This document shows positions 1 to 6,963 of a DNA stretch of 37,483 nucleotides, piece by piece. Each line of letters opens with the position of its first letter. Position 1 is the stretch's first letter. The DNA is from a virus, in IMG/VR virus record IMGVR_UViG_3300045241_000122, positions 1-37,483 of that record, one strand, 5' to 3'. Made by a program: the position numbers and the translations under genes. The notes under the pieces are model-generated. The model was not told where the DNA came from, made no database searches, and saw only the letters and a program-made list of their open reading frames with translations.

Positions 1-145
1 GATCGCCGCCGGTCTCAAGCGCCGTAATCAATTCATCGAGAACCTGCGCCGCGATCGGCTTGCCCTCTTCGAGCGCGGCCTCTCTGAGAAAGCGCAAACC
101 GCGCATCGTCAATTCGGCGCGCGTATCGTCACTCTCTTGCGGCAT
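1..145 (-). CDS. Hypothetical protein, N-terminal part only (runs off window edge)
   Basis: Leftward reading frame that starts at an ATG at 145 and stays open to base 1, so only the first 48 residues are visible (begins MPQESDDTRAELTMRGLRFL). A purine-rich ribosome site (GGGAGGGG) precedes the ATG. The fragment is charged and predicted helical, with a segment LREAALEEGKPIAAQVLDELITALETGGD. It is the third gene of the small leftward operon that starts at the divergent promoter near 665. I do not recognise the family. Confidence 0.6.
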   Translation of the reverse strand, partial: MPQESDDTRAELTMRGLRFLREAALEEGKPIAAQVLDELITALETGGD

Positions 146-200
146 CTACCCCTCCCGTTCAGCCTTCGCCATATCGCCGTGGCTCCTCTTTATCCGTCAT

Positions 201-398
201 TCATTGGCGAACGTCCGCCTCAATATCGTCGGCGACCCGGCGCAGCAGACCTACCAGCTGGGGAGTGATGTCCCTTGTTGCCTGAACGCTGAATCCCGAT
301 CCCTGGTCACCATTCAGGACGATGACGATAACCGCCTCCGCCTTACTAGCTTCGCGGACATGGGTAGCGAGGTGGTCATATTTGCCGGCGCCGATCAA
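201..398 (-). CDS. Small hypothetical phage protein, TTG start
   Basis: A 65-residue soluble protein of alternating hydrophobic and charged stretches; a central segment (EAVIVIVLNGDQGSGFSVQA) looks like a beta-hairpin core, followed by a helix (VGLLRRVADDIEADV). The start is a TTG at 398 preceded four bases upstream by a strong GGAGGAG Shine-Dalgarno (403-409), which is why I keep the non-ATG start. It lies 18 bases downstream of the membrane protein at 417-647, in the same leftward operon. Function unknown; the fold impression is inference. Confidence 0.55.
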   Translation of the reverse strand: MIGAGKYDHLATHVREASKAEAVIVIVLNGDQGSGFSVQATRDITPQLVGLLRRVADDIEADVRQ

Positions 399-416
399 TT
401 TGCTCCTCCGGGCATT

Positions 417-647
417 TTATAGGTTGAACACCTTGACAAAGATCGCGCCGACGGCAGCACCCGCCGCAAAGACAGTGGCGGCCACAGTGATGCCGGCAAA
501 CACCGCCAGCCATGGCGCAATCCTGATCTCTTGCCTCAACCGGCCGGCTTGAGCCTGATTTTTATGAATGTCGGCCAACATCTGGTCGATGCGCGTAACT
601 TGTTCCCGCACATCGAGGGACGGCATTTCGTCAGAAAACGTTGTCAT
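417..647 (-). CDS. Small coiled-coil/membrane protein (holin-like topology), paralogue of the 755-949 gene
   Basis: A 76-residue protein: an N-terminal amphipathic, probably coiled-coil helix (about residues 10-40, with the pattern VREQVTRIDQMLADI) followed by one long Ala/Val-rich membrane segment (about 45-70) ending in FVKVF. The gene at 755-949, on the other strand, has the same plan and shares IDQMLAD, RQEI, APW and a C-terminal FIKVF/FVKVF motif, so the two are diverged copies. It is the first gene leftward from the intergenic operator at 665-679. Candidate roles are holin, superinfection exclusion or membrane anchor; none can be chosen from sequence alone. Confidence 0.65.
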   Translation of the reverse strand: MTTFSDEMPSLDVREQVTRIDQMLADIHKNQAQAGRLRQEIRIAPWLAVFAGITVAATVFAAGAAVGAIFVKVFNL

Positions 648-664
648 TCCACATCATTAGCCAA

Positions 665-681
665 TAAAGCCAAGCTTGACA
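665..681. promoter_or_regulatory. Operator A with overlapping -35 element, between divergent genes
   Basis: TAAAGC-CAA-GCTTGA (665-679) is a near-perfect 6-3-6 inverted repeat, and its right half runs into TTGACA (676-681), a consensus -35 hexamer pointing right. It sits between the divergent starts at 647 (left) and 755 (right). The same motif recurs at 10802, 11122, 18441 and 20116, so I read it as a repressor/Cro binding site that blocks the -35 box. The -10 is weak (candidate CATTAC at 699-704). Confidence 0.55.
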
Positions 682-754
682 ACCGCAGCAGGCGCTCCCA
701 TTACTTGATGCCCCCCAAAAAAAGGCGCGTCGCACCGAGCGCGAGGAAGGACCG

Positions 755-949
755 ATGACCACCCTGGATGCCGAAGACGCTCAGATCAACATCCGTGAAA
801 AGCTCGCGCATATCGATCAGATGCTCGCCGACCACGACCGCAAACGCCAGGAAATCATGCACGCGCCATGGATCATCGGCATATCCCTGATGACGACCGG
901 CGCCGCGCTGTTCGCCGCCGGCGCGGCGTTCATCAAGGTCTTTGGGTAA
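755..949 (+). CDS. Small coiled-coil/membrane protein, paralogue of the 417-647 gene
   Basis: A 64-residue protein with a charged helix (residues 8-38, IREKLAHIDQMLADHDRKRQ) followed by a Gly/Ala-rich membrane segment (about 40-62) that ends in FIKVFG. It matches the oppositely oriented 76-residue protein across its length apart from a short deletion in the helix. AGGAAGG lies five bases before the ATG. It is the first gene rightward of operator A and is followed 22 bases later by a 48-residue gene. Function unknown; holin-like or exclusion-like by topology only. Confidence 0.65.
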   Translation: MTTLDAEDAQINIREKLAHIDQMLADHDRKRQEIMHAPWIIGISLMTTGAALFAAGAAFIKVFG

Positions 950-971
950 GCATGACCGACGAGGAGGCGCC

Positions 972-1118
972 ATGACCAGGGCCGAAATTGAAAGCCGGCT
1001 GAAGATCTACATTCTAAATCTGTGTCTTGCGGTGATTTCCAAAGAAGAAGGCGCTATTGCCGAGGCAAAGGCCGCTCTGATTGATGCCGTCGTATCAATC
1101 GAGCGCGAGGCACCGTGA
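972..1118 (+). CDS. 48-residue hypothetical protein
   Basis: Short open frame from ATG 972 to TGA 1116-1118, preceded by a good GAGGAGG ribosome site. The product (begins MTRAEIESRLKIYILNLCLA) is predicted all-helical: an amphipathic helix over residues 4-24 and a second one over 27-47 (EGAIAEAKAALIDAVVSIE), as in a short helical hairpin. It lies between the membrane protein ending at 949 and the gene starting at 1166 and is probably co-transcribed with both. No family recognised. Confidence 0.55.
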   Translation: MTRAEIESRLKIYILNLCLAVISKEEGAIAEAKAALIDAVVSIEREAP

Positions 1119-1165
1119 TGCTCGCGCGGCGGTGTCGCCAAGGCCGCATTCATAGGGGAAACTTG

Positions 1166-1618
1166 ATGCACAAAAATTGGGAGAATTGGGAATCTCGCTG
1201 CCTGAAGGCACGCAAGAAGCGCGACAAGCTTCGCGGCATGATCGAATACCTCTGCGAGCGGGATGCAGATGCCTTCGGCGGCTATCCGTACGACTTCAAG
1301 TGGATCGGCCGTACGCTCGCCATCGCCGGCCGCTATGAGCGTGGCGGGACCAAGCTCGTGACGTACAGGCGCGAGGAGCTGCTGCGATGGTTCGACCGGG
1401 CCCACCGGTTCCACAAGAAGCACAAGGAAATTCATGGGTTCAGCGACAGCGTGGCCCTGACGGCGAAGCCGCGGAAGGCCGCGGCAAAGAAGCCCCGAAA
1501 CGGATCGACACCAAAGAACGTGAAGGTTCTCATTGTGCCCCCCCCACGAGGTGGTCCACTCAACCCCAATGACCCCGGGCCTCGACCAGCCACCACAACG
1601 CAACTTTATTGCGCATAG
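1166..1618 (+). CDS. Basic hypothetical protein
   Basis: A 150-residue protein starting at ATG 1166 behind AGGGGAA. The N-terminal two thirds are basic and Trp/Tyr-rich (MHKNWENWESRCLKARKKRD at the start; FKWIGRTLAIAGRYERGGTK and RREELLRWFDRAHRFHKKHK further on), suggesting nucleic-acid contact. The C-terminus is Lys/Ala-rich and then Pro/Gly-rich. A run of eight C near 1540 lies in the tail, so the last about 25 residues depend on that run being read correctly. It ends ten bases before a rho-independent terminator, so it is the last gene of this operon. Confidence 0.6.
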   Translation: MHKNWENWESRCLKARKKRDKLRGMIEYLCERDADAFGGYPYDFKWIGRTLAIAGRYERGGTKLVTYRREELLRWFDRAHRFHKKHKEIHGFSDSVALTAKPRKAAAKKPRNGSTPKNVKVLIVPPPRGGPLNPNDPGPRPATTTQLYCA

Positions 1619-1627
1619 CCGAAATCA

Positions 1628-1655
1628 CGCGTAGGAAGCCCGCCTATGCGTTTTT
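1628..1655 (+). terminator. Rho-independent terminator of the 755-1618 operon
   Basis: An 8-bp stem (CGCGTAGG / CCTATGCG, one G-T wobble) with a 7-base loop, followed directly by TTTTT at 1651-1655. It lies ten bases after the stop at 1618 and ahead of a convergent gene. Confidence 0.7.
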
Positions 1656-1670
1656 GCCTCGGGGGGCTGG

Positions 1671-2066
1671 TCAGGTACCGGCCACCACGTCTTCGTCGTT
1701 CCTTCCTTGAACTGTTCTTAGTTCAGCGAGCCTGCGGCCGGCTTCTACGGCAGCTGCTCGCCTGGCCTCGGTGGGCGGAGCCCGCCAGGGATTGGTTCCC
1801 ATGCGGAATGGCCAGAGCGGGCAGTTGATGGCCGTGCACCTGCGCACCTCCGCCTCCTGGTAGCAACAGCAGTCCAGACACTTGGCCCTGATTGCCTTGA
1901 GCACAGGCAGCGGCTCGTGCAGCGTCGCCAGTTCGTCACGCTCCATCCGCCGCGGATCACGGCCCTCAGTCTCGCCGCTAGGATGACGCACAATGAATTG
2001 CCCGTACTGGCGCGCCTTGGCTTCGGCCCGCTCGGCCAGCGTCATCGCCGCAAAGCCTTGGATCAT
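1671..2066 (-). CDS. Cys-rich (zinc-binding-like) phage protein
   Basis: A 131-residue protein; the start is taken at ATG 2066 (MIQGFAAMTLAERAEAKARQ) rather than a longer in-frame option, because similar phage proteins start near this Ala/Arg helix and a GAGG element precedes it. The hallmark is a central Cys cluster, IRAKCLDCCCYQ, followed by VRRCTAINCPLWPFRMGTNPW, giving C-x2-CCC and C-x5-C, arranged like a zinc knuckle. The C-terminus is an Ala/Arg helix. It is the last gene of the leftward module that includes the serine recombinase. A DNA- or RNA-binding role is inference. Confidence 0.65.
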   Translation of the reverse strand: MIQGFAAMTLAERAEAKARQYGQFIVRHPSGETEGRDPRRMERDELATLHEPLPVLKAIRAKCLDCCCYQEAEVRRCTAINCPLWPFRMGTNPWRAPPTEARRAAAVEAGRRLAELRTVQGRNDEDVVAGT

Positions 2067-2131
2067 GATGACGCCTCGCTTACAAGTACACCGTCCAGAT
2101 AGGGCGACTTGCACCAACGCAAAAGGGCCGC

Positions 2132-2362
2132 CTATGGCAACTTTGCTGAAATCGACAGAAGCTGGTTGAGCATCAATCCAAAGCCCGCCAGCGTCACTGC
2201 AAAGTGTATGCCTACAATCCAGGTCAGCATCGTCAACCGCGCTTCCATGCCGGCAAGCCGGTTTTCGTAATCGGCGCCTTCGACTGCTGCCGCTCGCGCT
2301 TTGTCGTCCGGCACATCGGCGGCGCGCAGTGCGTCGTAAAGTTTCTCAAGCATGATCGCCAT
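2132..2362 (-). CDS. Small coiled-coil/membrane protein (CCDC/DUF1640-like plan)
   Basis: A 76-residue protein read from ATG 2362 (AGGAT about ten bases upstream). It has a helical N-terminus (MLEKLYDALRAADVPDDKAR), a short coiled coil (YENRLAGMEARLTMLTW) and one C-terminal membrane segment (VGIHFAVTLAGFGLMLNQLL). This organisation resembles DUF1640-type coiled-coil membrane proteins, but it is much shorter and I claim no homology. It starts nine bases after the recombinase stop. An in-frame 110-residue extension exists upstream but would overlap the recombinase 3' end by about 90 bases, so I reject it. Confidence 0.6.
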   Translation of the reverse strand: MAIMLEKLYDALRAADVPDDKARAAAVEGADYENRLAGMEARLTMLTWIVGIHFAVTLAGFGLMLNQLLSISAKLP

Positions 2363-2370
2363 GTGCGATG

Positions 2371-2979
2371 CTATCCTGGGAATTGCGGACTTGCTGCGGC
2401 GCTCACCCGACCCCGCGGACGCGTCAGCCCGCCCAACACCCGCCAGATCGTGGCCTCGCCACACTCGTAATCACGCGCCAGCATGGCCAGCGTCTCACCC
2501 GCCCCATAACGCTCTGCAATCCGCCGACGCTGGCCAGCATCAAGAATCGACTTGCGCCCGAACTGCTTGCCCTGTGCCTTCGCGCGCTTGATGCCCTCGT
2601 CGCAGCGCGCCCGGATGAGCTTGCGCTCGAACTCGGCCATGCCACCCATGATCGTCAAAATCAGCTCGCCATGCGGCGTCGTGGTGTCGAGCCACGGGTC
2701 CTCCAGCGCCTTGATGTGCGCGCCCGCCGCCTTGATGGCGTCGAGCAGCGAAAGCAGGTCGCGGATCGAGCGCGCCAACCGATCAAGCCGCACCGTCACC
2801 AACGTGTCGCCGGGCTGCAGCGCCCGGATCGCCTTGTCGAGGGCATGCCGGCCATCGGTAGACTTGCCCGAGGCCTTCTCGCTGAAGACCTTGGTGCAGC
2901 CGGCAGCGGTGAGCCGCTCGACCTGGCCGTCATAGTCCTGGCCCGTGGATGAAACGCGCGCGTAGCCGATCGTGGTCAT
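2371..2979 (-). CDS. Serine site-specific recombinase (resolvase/invertase family)
   Basis: A 202-residue small serine recombinase. The N-terminal catalytic domain carries the nucleophile Ser10 in GYARVSS, the RLDRLARS arginine motif (about residues 64-71) and the GGMAEFERKLIRAR E-helix entry (about 118-131). A C-terminal helix-turn-helix (about 160-190, GETLAMLARDYECGEATIWR) follows, as in Hin/Gin/Tn3 resolvases, and the length is normal for the family. It resolves multimers or inverts DNA by double-strand exchange at short palindromic sites. Its ATG overlaps the upstream gene's stop (ATGA, 2976-2979), so the two are translationally coupled. A candidate 26-bp palindromic site lies at 3275-3300. 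Which reaction it performs cannot be told from the sequence. Confidence 0.92.
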   Translation of the reverse strand: MTTIGYARVSSTGQDYDGQVERLTAAGCTKVFSEKASGKSTDGRHALDKAIRALQPGDTLVTVRLDRLARSIRDLLSLLDAIKAAGAHIKALEDPWLDTTTPHGELILTIMGGMAEFERKLIRARCDEGIKRAKAQGKQFGRKSILDAGQRRRIAERYGAGETLAMLARDYECGEATIWRVLGGLTRPRGRVSAAASPQFPG

Positions 2980-3206
2980 GGTGTCTCTTCCCGCTCCAAA
3001 CGATCCACGCGACTGCGCAAGCGCTCCTGCTGCATCCGCATGGCGCGCAATTCCTCGATGAAGCTGCTTTGGTTGTGGTCGATGCGATTGAGAATTGCAG
3101 TCGCAACGGTAACATCGTCCCGCAACGACAACAGATCGCGTTGCATCCCAAGCAGCGTGCGACCAATCCATTGCTGGTCGATGTTGTCCGGCAAATCCGT
3201 GCTCAT
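2976..3206 (-). CDS. Coiled-coil protein coupled to the recombinase
   Basis: A 76-residue hydrophilic protein whose residues 20-75 form a likely continuous coiled coil (GMQRDLLSLRDDVTV, then SFIEELRAMRMQQERLRSRV). No membrane segment and no cysteine. The stop overlaps the start of the serine recombinase by four bases (ATGA), implying coupled translation and perhaps a stoichiometric partner or regulator. It is the first gene after the promoter at 3391-3420, with an unusually long leader of about 180 bases. Function unknown. Confidence 0.65.
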   Translation of the reverse strand: MSTDLPDNIDQQWIGRTLLGMQRDLLSLRDDVTVATAILNRIDHNQSSFIEELRAMRMQQERLRSRVDRLEREETP

Positions 3207-3274
3207 GTGTGGTTCTCAAAGTCGCGGGGAAAGTTCGGTGAACGGATGATCTGAGGGCTTTCGCCTAGGACATC

Positions 3275-3300
3275 CGTTGCAGCGTATCGCGTCTGCAACG
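3275..3300. repeat. 26-bp inverted repeat in the leader of the recombinase operon
   Basis: CGTTGCAG at 3275-3282 is mirrored exactly by CTGCAACG at 3293-3300 across a 10-base spacer, total 26 bp. Crossover sites of small serine recombinases are imperfect palindromes of about this length, and this one lies 70 bases upstream of the operon that encodes such an enzyme. It could equally be an RNA hairpin or a repressor site in the 5' leader. Confidence 0.4.
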
Positions 3301-3390
3301 ATGGACCTCACACCCGCTCGCCGAACCTTCTTACCGCTCGCCCGCCGCTACCGGGCATTCCCAACTCTGTTCTGAAACTCTATAATATGA

Positions 3391-3420
3391 AATATAAAAC
3401 ACAAGGCGAATCAAGGTCAA
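3391..3420 (-). promoter_or_regulatory. Sigma-70-like promoter for the coiled-coil/recombinase operon
   Basis: Reading leftward: TTGACC (3420-3415), 18-base spacer, TATATT (3396-3391). The surrounding stretch (about 3375-3450) is markedly AT-rich compared with the rest of the window, as expected for a promoter. It precedes the gene starting at 3206. Confidence 0.55.
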
Positions 3421-3478
3421 GTGCTATTTTTCAGAAATTGTACATTTCGGGTGATAGGCGCAGTCAGGCTCCGCCCCG

Positions 3479-3970
3479 CTAATTATCCGCGCTCCCGGAT
3501 AATTCTTTTCTCGGCCCCACATCAGGCTCCGCCGCGGGCTCGGGCTCGGGCTCGGCAATGAGCTGCGCCGGCTGCGCCTCCAGCTCCAGCACCGGCTTGT
3601 CGGCCCCGAACACGACCGCCGGTAGCCCGCGCTCCTCGAGCCGCTTGCCCAGCTCGTCGGCGCTGATCTTGACGTTCAGCTCGATCGCGCCGCGTGGCCC
3701 CTGGCCCGCCACCTGCACCGGCAGCAGCCGCATGTACATCGATGTCCAGAACGCATACTCGTTTTCCGGGCGTTCCTTGACCCACGCCAGGAGCCGCTTG
3801 ACGCCGCCGAGCTTGGTGGCGGTCGTTTCCAGCATTTCCTGGACTTCGCGTGTCAGCCGGTTACGCGTGCCTGGGGGGCGGCCGATGCGTCGTTCGCCTG
3901 GTTTGAATTTGGCTGGCGAGGTTTTGGCGCGCGGTTCGCCTGGCTTGAAGTGGCCTGGATTGGGGACCAT
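3479..3970 (-). CDS. DUF5681-like / small-terminase-like DNA-binding protein
   Basis: A 163-residue protein. Residues 5-45 contain two FKPGE motifs and then a basic GRPPGTRNRLTREVQEML stretch, the signature seen in DUF5681 proteins and at the N-terminus of some small terminase subunits. A helical middle (LGGVKRLLAWVKERPENEYAFW) follows, then VKISADELGKRLEERGL and a repetitive acidic Pro/Glu tail (EPEPEPAAEPD). It is the last gene of the leftward early operon, far from the large terminase (32977-34506), so a terminase role is uncertain. It probably binds DNA; the family assignment is by motif memory only. Confidence 0.6.
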   Translation of the reverse strand: MVPNPGHFKPGEPRAKTSPAKFKPGERRIGRPPGTRNRLTREVQEMLETTATKLGGVKRLLAWVKERPENEYAFWTSMYMRLLPVQVAGQGPRGAIELNVKISADELGKRLEERGLPAVVFGADKPVLELEAQPAQLIAEPEPEPAAEPDVGPRKELSGSADN

Positions 3971-4003
3971 GGCTCTCAGATCCTTTTGCCGTCCTAAGAA
4001 ATC

Positions 4004-4225
4004 TTAACCATTGCGTGTGCCGTCACCATAGGATTCTTTTCTTTGGCTACCAACTGCGCAACACCCCGCCCAAGGGGCCAACGGCGTTGGTGGCGTTCCA
4101 ACGCCAACGCCCTTCCAACGCCCGTTGGCGGGGGGGGTACGGGGGGGGTTGGCAGAACACCCTGTTGGAAGGCGTTGGAAGGGGTGTTGGAAGGTTATTA
4201 TAGGGGCGTTGGAAGACTGCTTCAT
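4004..4225 (-). CDS. Possible 73-residue protein overlying the GTTGGAA repeats
   Basis: Open frame that begins with an ATG overlapping the helicase stop (ATGA, 4222-4225), the junction seen at most gene pairs of this operon, and ends 33 bases before the next gene. The product is basic, Pro/Gly-rich and low in complexity (ITFQHPFQRLPTGCSANPPR, then WKGVGVGTPPTPLAPW) because it reads through the GTTGGAA-type DNA repeats. Either it is a real small protein or the region is a non-coding repeat array that happens to stay open; the coupling favours the former and the low-complexity sequence the latter. Confidence 0.35.
   Translation of the reverse strand: MKQSSNAPIITFQHPFQRLPTGCSANPPRTPPANGRWKGVGVGTPPTPLAPWAGCCAVGSQRKESYGDGTRNG
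4096..4214. repeat. Iteron-like cluster of GTTGGAA repeats
   Basis: Four copies of GTTGGAA start at 4164, 4174, 4186 and 4208; two inverted copies, TTCCAACGCC, start at 4096 and 4113. Several carry the longer form GCGTTGGAAG. The copies are 10-22 bases apart, near whole helical turns in places. The cluster lies directly downstream of the RepA-type helicase gene, so a replication-origin role is possible. Confidence 0.45.
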
Positions 4226-5604
4226 ATAGCCTCCAGCTGGGTGCGTTGTCGGGATTGCGGTCCTATCATTGTGGCTTTAATGCGGCCGGCGACGAACAGG
4301 CGTGCCATGGCTGCGACGAGTGCGGGCCTCCTGATGCCGGCTTCTTTGGCTTCTTTTTCTTTTGCGAAATTGGCTGGGGCGTAGCTGACGCTTGGTTTGT
4401 GACTGACGGCGCGGCCCTCGATCGTAAACCGGTGCAAGAGCGTCATGAAGACATCGTCGGCCTTTTGTGCGGCGAGGATGTCTTCGAGCGAACCGGCCGT
4501 CGGTTCTGGTGCGAACACGCCATCGCGCCATCGCAGCACGACGGCGGTGCCGGCCGGTCCGTAATTGTTTTTCACGAATTCGAGCTTGCGCAGCTCGGTG
4601 CCTGCGGGCTCCTCGTCTTCGTCGTCGCCGTCGTCCGCCTTGGCCTTGACGGCGGCGAGATACATTCGCGCGCGGACGCTGTTGTGCCAGGCTGTGCTGC
4701 CGCTCAATCCGCTTGCGCTTTTGAGCCCGGACAGCGATGGGTGTGACAGCAGGATCAGCGCGGCGCTGGTGGCCATTGCGAGTCCGCGCAGCAGCGTTAT
4801 GAATTGCCGTGTTTGCGATCGATCGATTTCGTTTCCGGCGAAGACGTCGGCTGCGGTGTCTATGACGATGAGCTTGGGGCGCAGGTTGAGCGCGTCGGTG
4901 CGCAGTTGCTCGAACATCGCTGTTGGCTTGACGATTCCGCTACGATCTGGTGCGGCGAGGATGGCGTCGGCGCCGGCGCGCGAGATCACCCACAGGCCGG
5001 CGTCCTTCAAGTTGGTACGCGTCGTGCCGTAGTGCTCCGCGATCTTTTCCAGCCGCCGGCAGATTTCGGCGTCGTCTTCCTCGGCCGAGAAGTAGAGCGC
5101 CGGGCCGCATTCTGGCAGCATGGTGACCCAGTCTTTTCCGAGCACCGTGGCGGCGCAGAGTTGCAGGATCAGCAGCGATTTGCCGATCGCGCCATGTCCT
5201 GAGAACAGCGTCACGGCGGCGGCCGGGATGCGATCGAGCACCTCCCACGCCCGCACCGGGATTGGATCGATGGCGATGTTGACATAGGTGAACGTGGGGG
5301 GCGTCGGCGCCTTGGCCTCATGCGCCTGGCCGTTTCCATTACCTTTCGTCTCGCTCGCGCGGATGCCGTCGGCTATCGCTGCTTGCACCGCATCGGCGCT
5401 GATTTCATGAACATCGATTGCCAGATCGGAGAGATGATCGATGGCGGCGCTATCGCCGAAAGGCGCGATCTTGGCGACGCCGTTGCGCAGGGCCATCAGC
5501 TTGTTGAGTTCGCCGTCTGCCTGGCTCATGGCGAGGTAGGCGGCGGTCATGGCCTTTGTCACGGCCAGCGGTCTGGTAACGTCCTCTCTGTCATCGTCCC
5601 GCAC
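4222..5604 (-). CDS. RepA-like replicative AAA (AAA_25/RecA-fold) helicase
   Basis: A 460-residue ATPase. Residues 108-330 form the RecA-like core seen in plasmid RepA and phage-encoded DNA helicases: Walker A GHGAIGKS at 136-143, Walker B LIVID with Asp249, and a Ser/His motif ILLSHPSLSG near 290. The region before 100 is helical and acidic. The C-terminal 110 residues, with KPSVSYAPANFAKEKEAKEA, may be a small winged-helix DNA-binding part. The start is a GTG at 5604 behind GAAAGGCG; an ATG 19 codons in is the alternative. It probably unwinds the phage origin. The upstream gene is an HTH protein and the iteron-like repeats follow directly. Confidence 0.82.
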   Translation of the reverse strand: MRDDDREDVTRPLAVTKAMTAAYLAMSQADGELNKLMALRNGVAKIAPFGDSAAIDHLSDLAIDVHEISADAVQAAIADGIRASETKGNGNGQAHEAKAPTPPTFTYVNIAIDPIPVRAWEVLDRIPAAAVTLFSGHGAIGKSLLILQLCAATVLGKDWVTMLPECGPALYFSAEEDDAEICRRLEKIAEHYGTTRTNLKDAGLWVISRAGADAILAAPDRSGIVKPTAMFEQLRTDALNLRPKLIVIDTAADVFAGNEIDRSQTRQFITLLRGLAMATSAALILLSHPSLSGLKSASGLSGSTAWHNSVRARMYLAAVKAKADDGDDEDEEPAGTELRKLEFVKNNYGPAGTAVVLRWRDGVFAPEPTAGSLEDILAAQKADDVFMTLLHRFTIEGRAVSHKPSVSYAPANFAKEKEAKEAGIRRPALVAAMARLFVAGRIKATMIGPQSRQRTQLEAI

Positions 5605-5629
5605 CGTCTGCGCCTTTCGGTCTTCGTCT

Positions 5630-5974
5630 TCAATTGCGCGGCTCGCCGAGCACGGCGTCGAAAAGCTTGTCCTTTGCGACGGTCGCGAGGATGCGTCTGA
5701 TCAATGGGCCGACGCCTTGATGGCCGCGCCGCTTGGCCTCTTGGATCAGCGCTTGCCGCGTCTGCAGGCTCACGCTGGCGCCGACGTGGCGCGTCATCCC
5801 GAGCTTGATCTGATACCGGTTGCACATCACTGAGACGCTGCTCGGCTTGGCGCCGATCGCCTTTGCGATCTCCGGTGCCGTGCTGCCTGCCGCAGCCATT
5901 CGGCGCATGATCGCCACGGCCTCGTGTGTGAACACGGTCGGGCCGCGCTGCCAGCCATCGAGGCGCGGCGTCAT
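5630..5974 (-). CDS. Helix-turn-helix DNA-binding protein
   Basis: A 114-residue protein. Residues 14-55 form a homeodomain-like HTH (VFTHEAVAIMRRMAAAGSTA then EIAKAIGAKPSSVSVMCNRY), the type in GcrA-like and resolvase DNA-binding domains. The C-terminal half is a basic helix (TRQALIQEAKRRGHQGVGPL). It sits between the helicase and the cytosine methyltransferase; its ATG overlaps the methyltransferase stop (ATGA, 5971-5974). Position suggests an initiator accessory factor or operon regulator; the sequence supports only DNA binding. Confidence 0.7.
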   Translation of the reverse strand: MTPRLDGWQRGPTVFTHEAVAIMRRMAAAGSTAPEIAKAIGAKPSSVSVMCNRYQIKLGMTRHVGASVSLQTRQALIQEAKRRGHQGVGPLIRRILATVAKDKLFDAVLGEPRN

Positions 5975-6963
5975 GGCCTGTCCCCCGATGCTGCCTCGAT
6001 GAAGGCTGCCGCTATTTGCGGGACGACGGCATTGCCGTAGGCGCGCAGCTTAGATGCGCGGCGCTGTACCCCATGAGCCAGCGGGAATGATCCGGGCTCA
6101 ACTGGCCGCGCTTTTCCGTCTGTGCATGGGAGCCACTCGATAGCATCCCAGAAACCAGATGCACCACCTGATTGTTCAGCTGCTCGCCCTTCTTGCCGCC
6201 ACCACGGTCCTGATATGTCTTGGCGTTCGCGAAGCGGTAATCCCGGTTGGTTGGCGTCACCCATCCAGCCGCGTCCGTCAGCGTCGTCCCTGAGTGCCGG
6301 CCGCTCTCCGTCGAGTAGCCCGCCGCGCCGCTCGATGCTGCGTCCTGGCGGGTCGGCGTCGGCCAACTCGCTACTTCTTGCTTCATGCGCGGGGACGGAT
6401 TTCCCAAAAAGGCTGAAAGATGTTCGGGAAGAGGCGACTGCGGAATGTGGTCGTTGGCACTGGTTGTCGGCCACGAACCACAATCGCTGCCTGATGTGAG
6501 GCGCGCCGACGCCACAAGCTGGAAGTATGGCCGATGCGCAGGCGTAGCTTTGCGATTCCAGGTCAGCGAAAACAGCGTCGAGCCAGCCCCATCCAATTGC
6601 CGCTTCAACTTGTTCTCCAAAGACGATTGCAGGGCGGCACTCGGCGATGAGAGGAAACCACGCAGGCCACAGGTGGCGCTGGTCATCGGCCGCCTTGCCC
6701 GCACCGGCGGAGCTGAAGGGCTGGCAGGGGCAACTACCTGTCCAAACAGGTCTGTCATCGGACCAGCCGGCGAGGCGCAGGGCGATGGACCATCCGCCGA
6801 TGCCGGCGAAGAAATGGCATTGGGCATATCCGCGCACGTCATCGGCCCGCACGTCGATGATGCTTCGCTCGTCAACGTCGCCGGTAGCGATGAGCCCTCT
6901 TGCAATGAGGTTGCGTAACCATTGCGCGGCATAGGCGTCGACCTCGTTGTAATAGGCGCTCAT
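5971..6963 (-). CDS. DNA cytosine-5 methyltransferase
   Basis: A 330-residue C5 methyltransferase taken from ATG 6963, which overlaps the upstream stop (ATGA). Motif I is FFAGIGGWSIALRLAGW (about residues 48-64), motif IV with the catalytic Cys is GSCPCQPFSSAG (about 75-86), motif VI is FGEQVEAAI, and motif VIII is HIRQRLWFVA. The target-recognition stretch is Gly/Arg-rich (about 195-270), and the C-terminal motifs IX-X are present (LRAYGNAVVPQIAAAFI). All catalytic motifs are seen, so it should be active. It transfers methyl groups from SAM to cytosine, probably to evade host restriction. The recognition site cannot be predicted. Confidence 0.9.
   Translation of the reverse strand: MSAYYNEVDAYAAQWLRNLIARGLIATGDVDERSIIDVRADDVRGYAQCHFFAGIGGWSIALRLAGWSDDRPVWTGSCPCQPFSSAGAGKAADDQRHLWPAWFPLIAECRPAIVFGEQVEAAIGWGWLDAVFADLESQSYACASAILPACGVGAPHIRQRLWFVADNQCQRPHSAVASSRTSFSLFGKSVPAHEARSSELADADPPGRSIERRGGLLDGERPALRDDADGRGWMGDANQPGLPLRERQDISGPWWRQEGRAAEQSGGASGFWDAIEWLPCTDGKARPVEPGSFPLAHGVQRRASKLRAYGNAVVPQIAAAFIEAASGDRP

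Noticed and set aside
952-975. A seven-codon frame between 755-949 and 972-1118
   Set aside because: Too short to support and it only spans the ribosome site of the following gene.
2371-2979. Phage tail-fibre inversion system
   Set aside because: The recombinase could be an invertase, but no inverted pair of sites or alternative fibre ends is visible around the fibre gene at 30944-32974.
3207-3478. A missed gene in the 272-base gap
   Set aside because: No frame with a ribosome site; the gap holds a promoter and the 26-bp inverted repeat.
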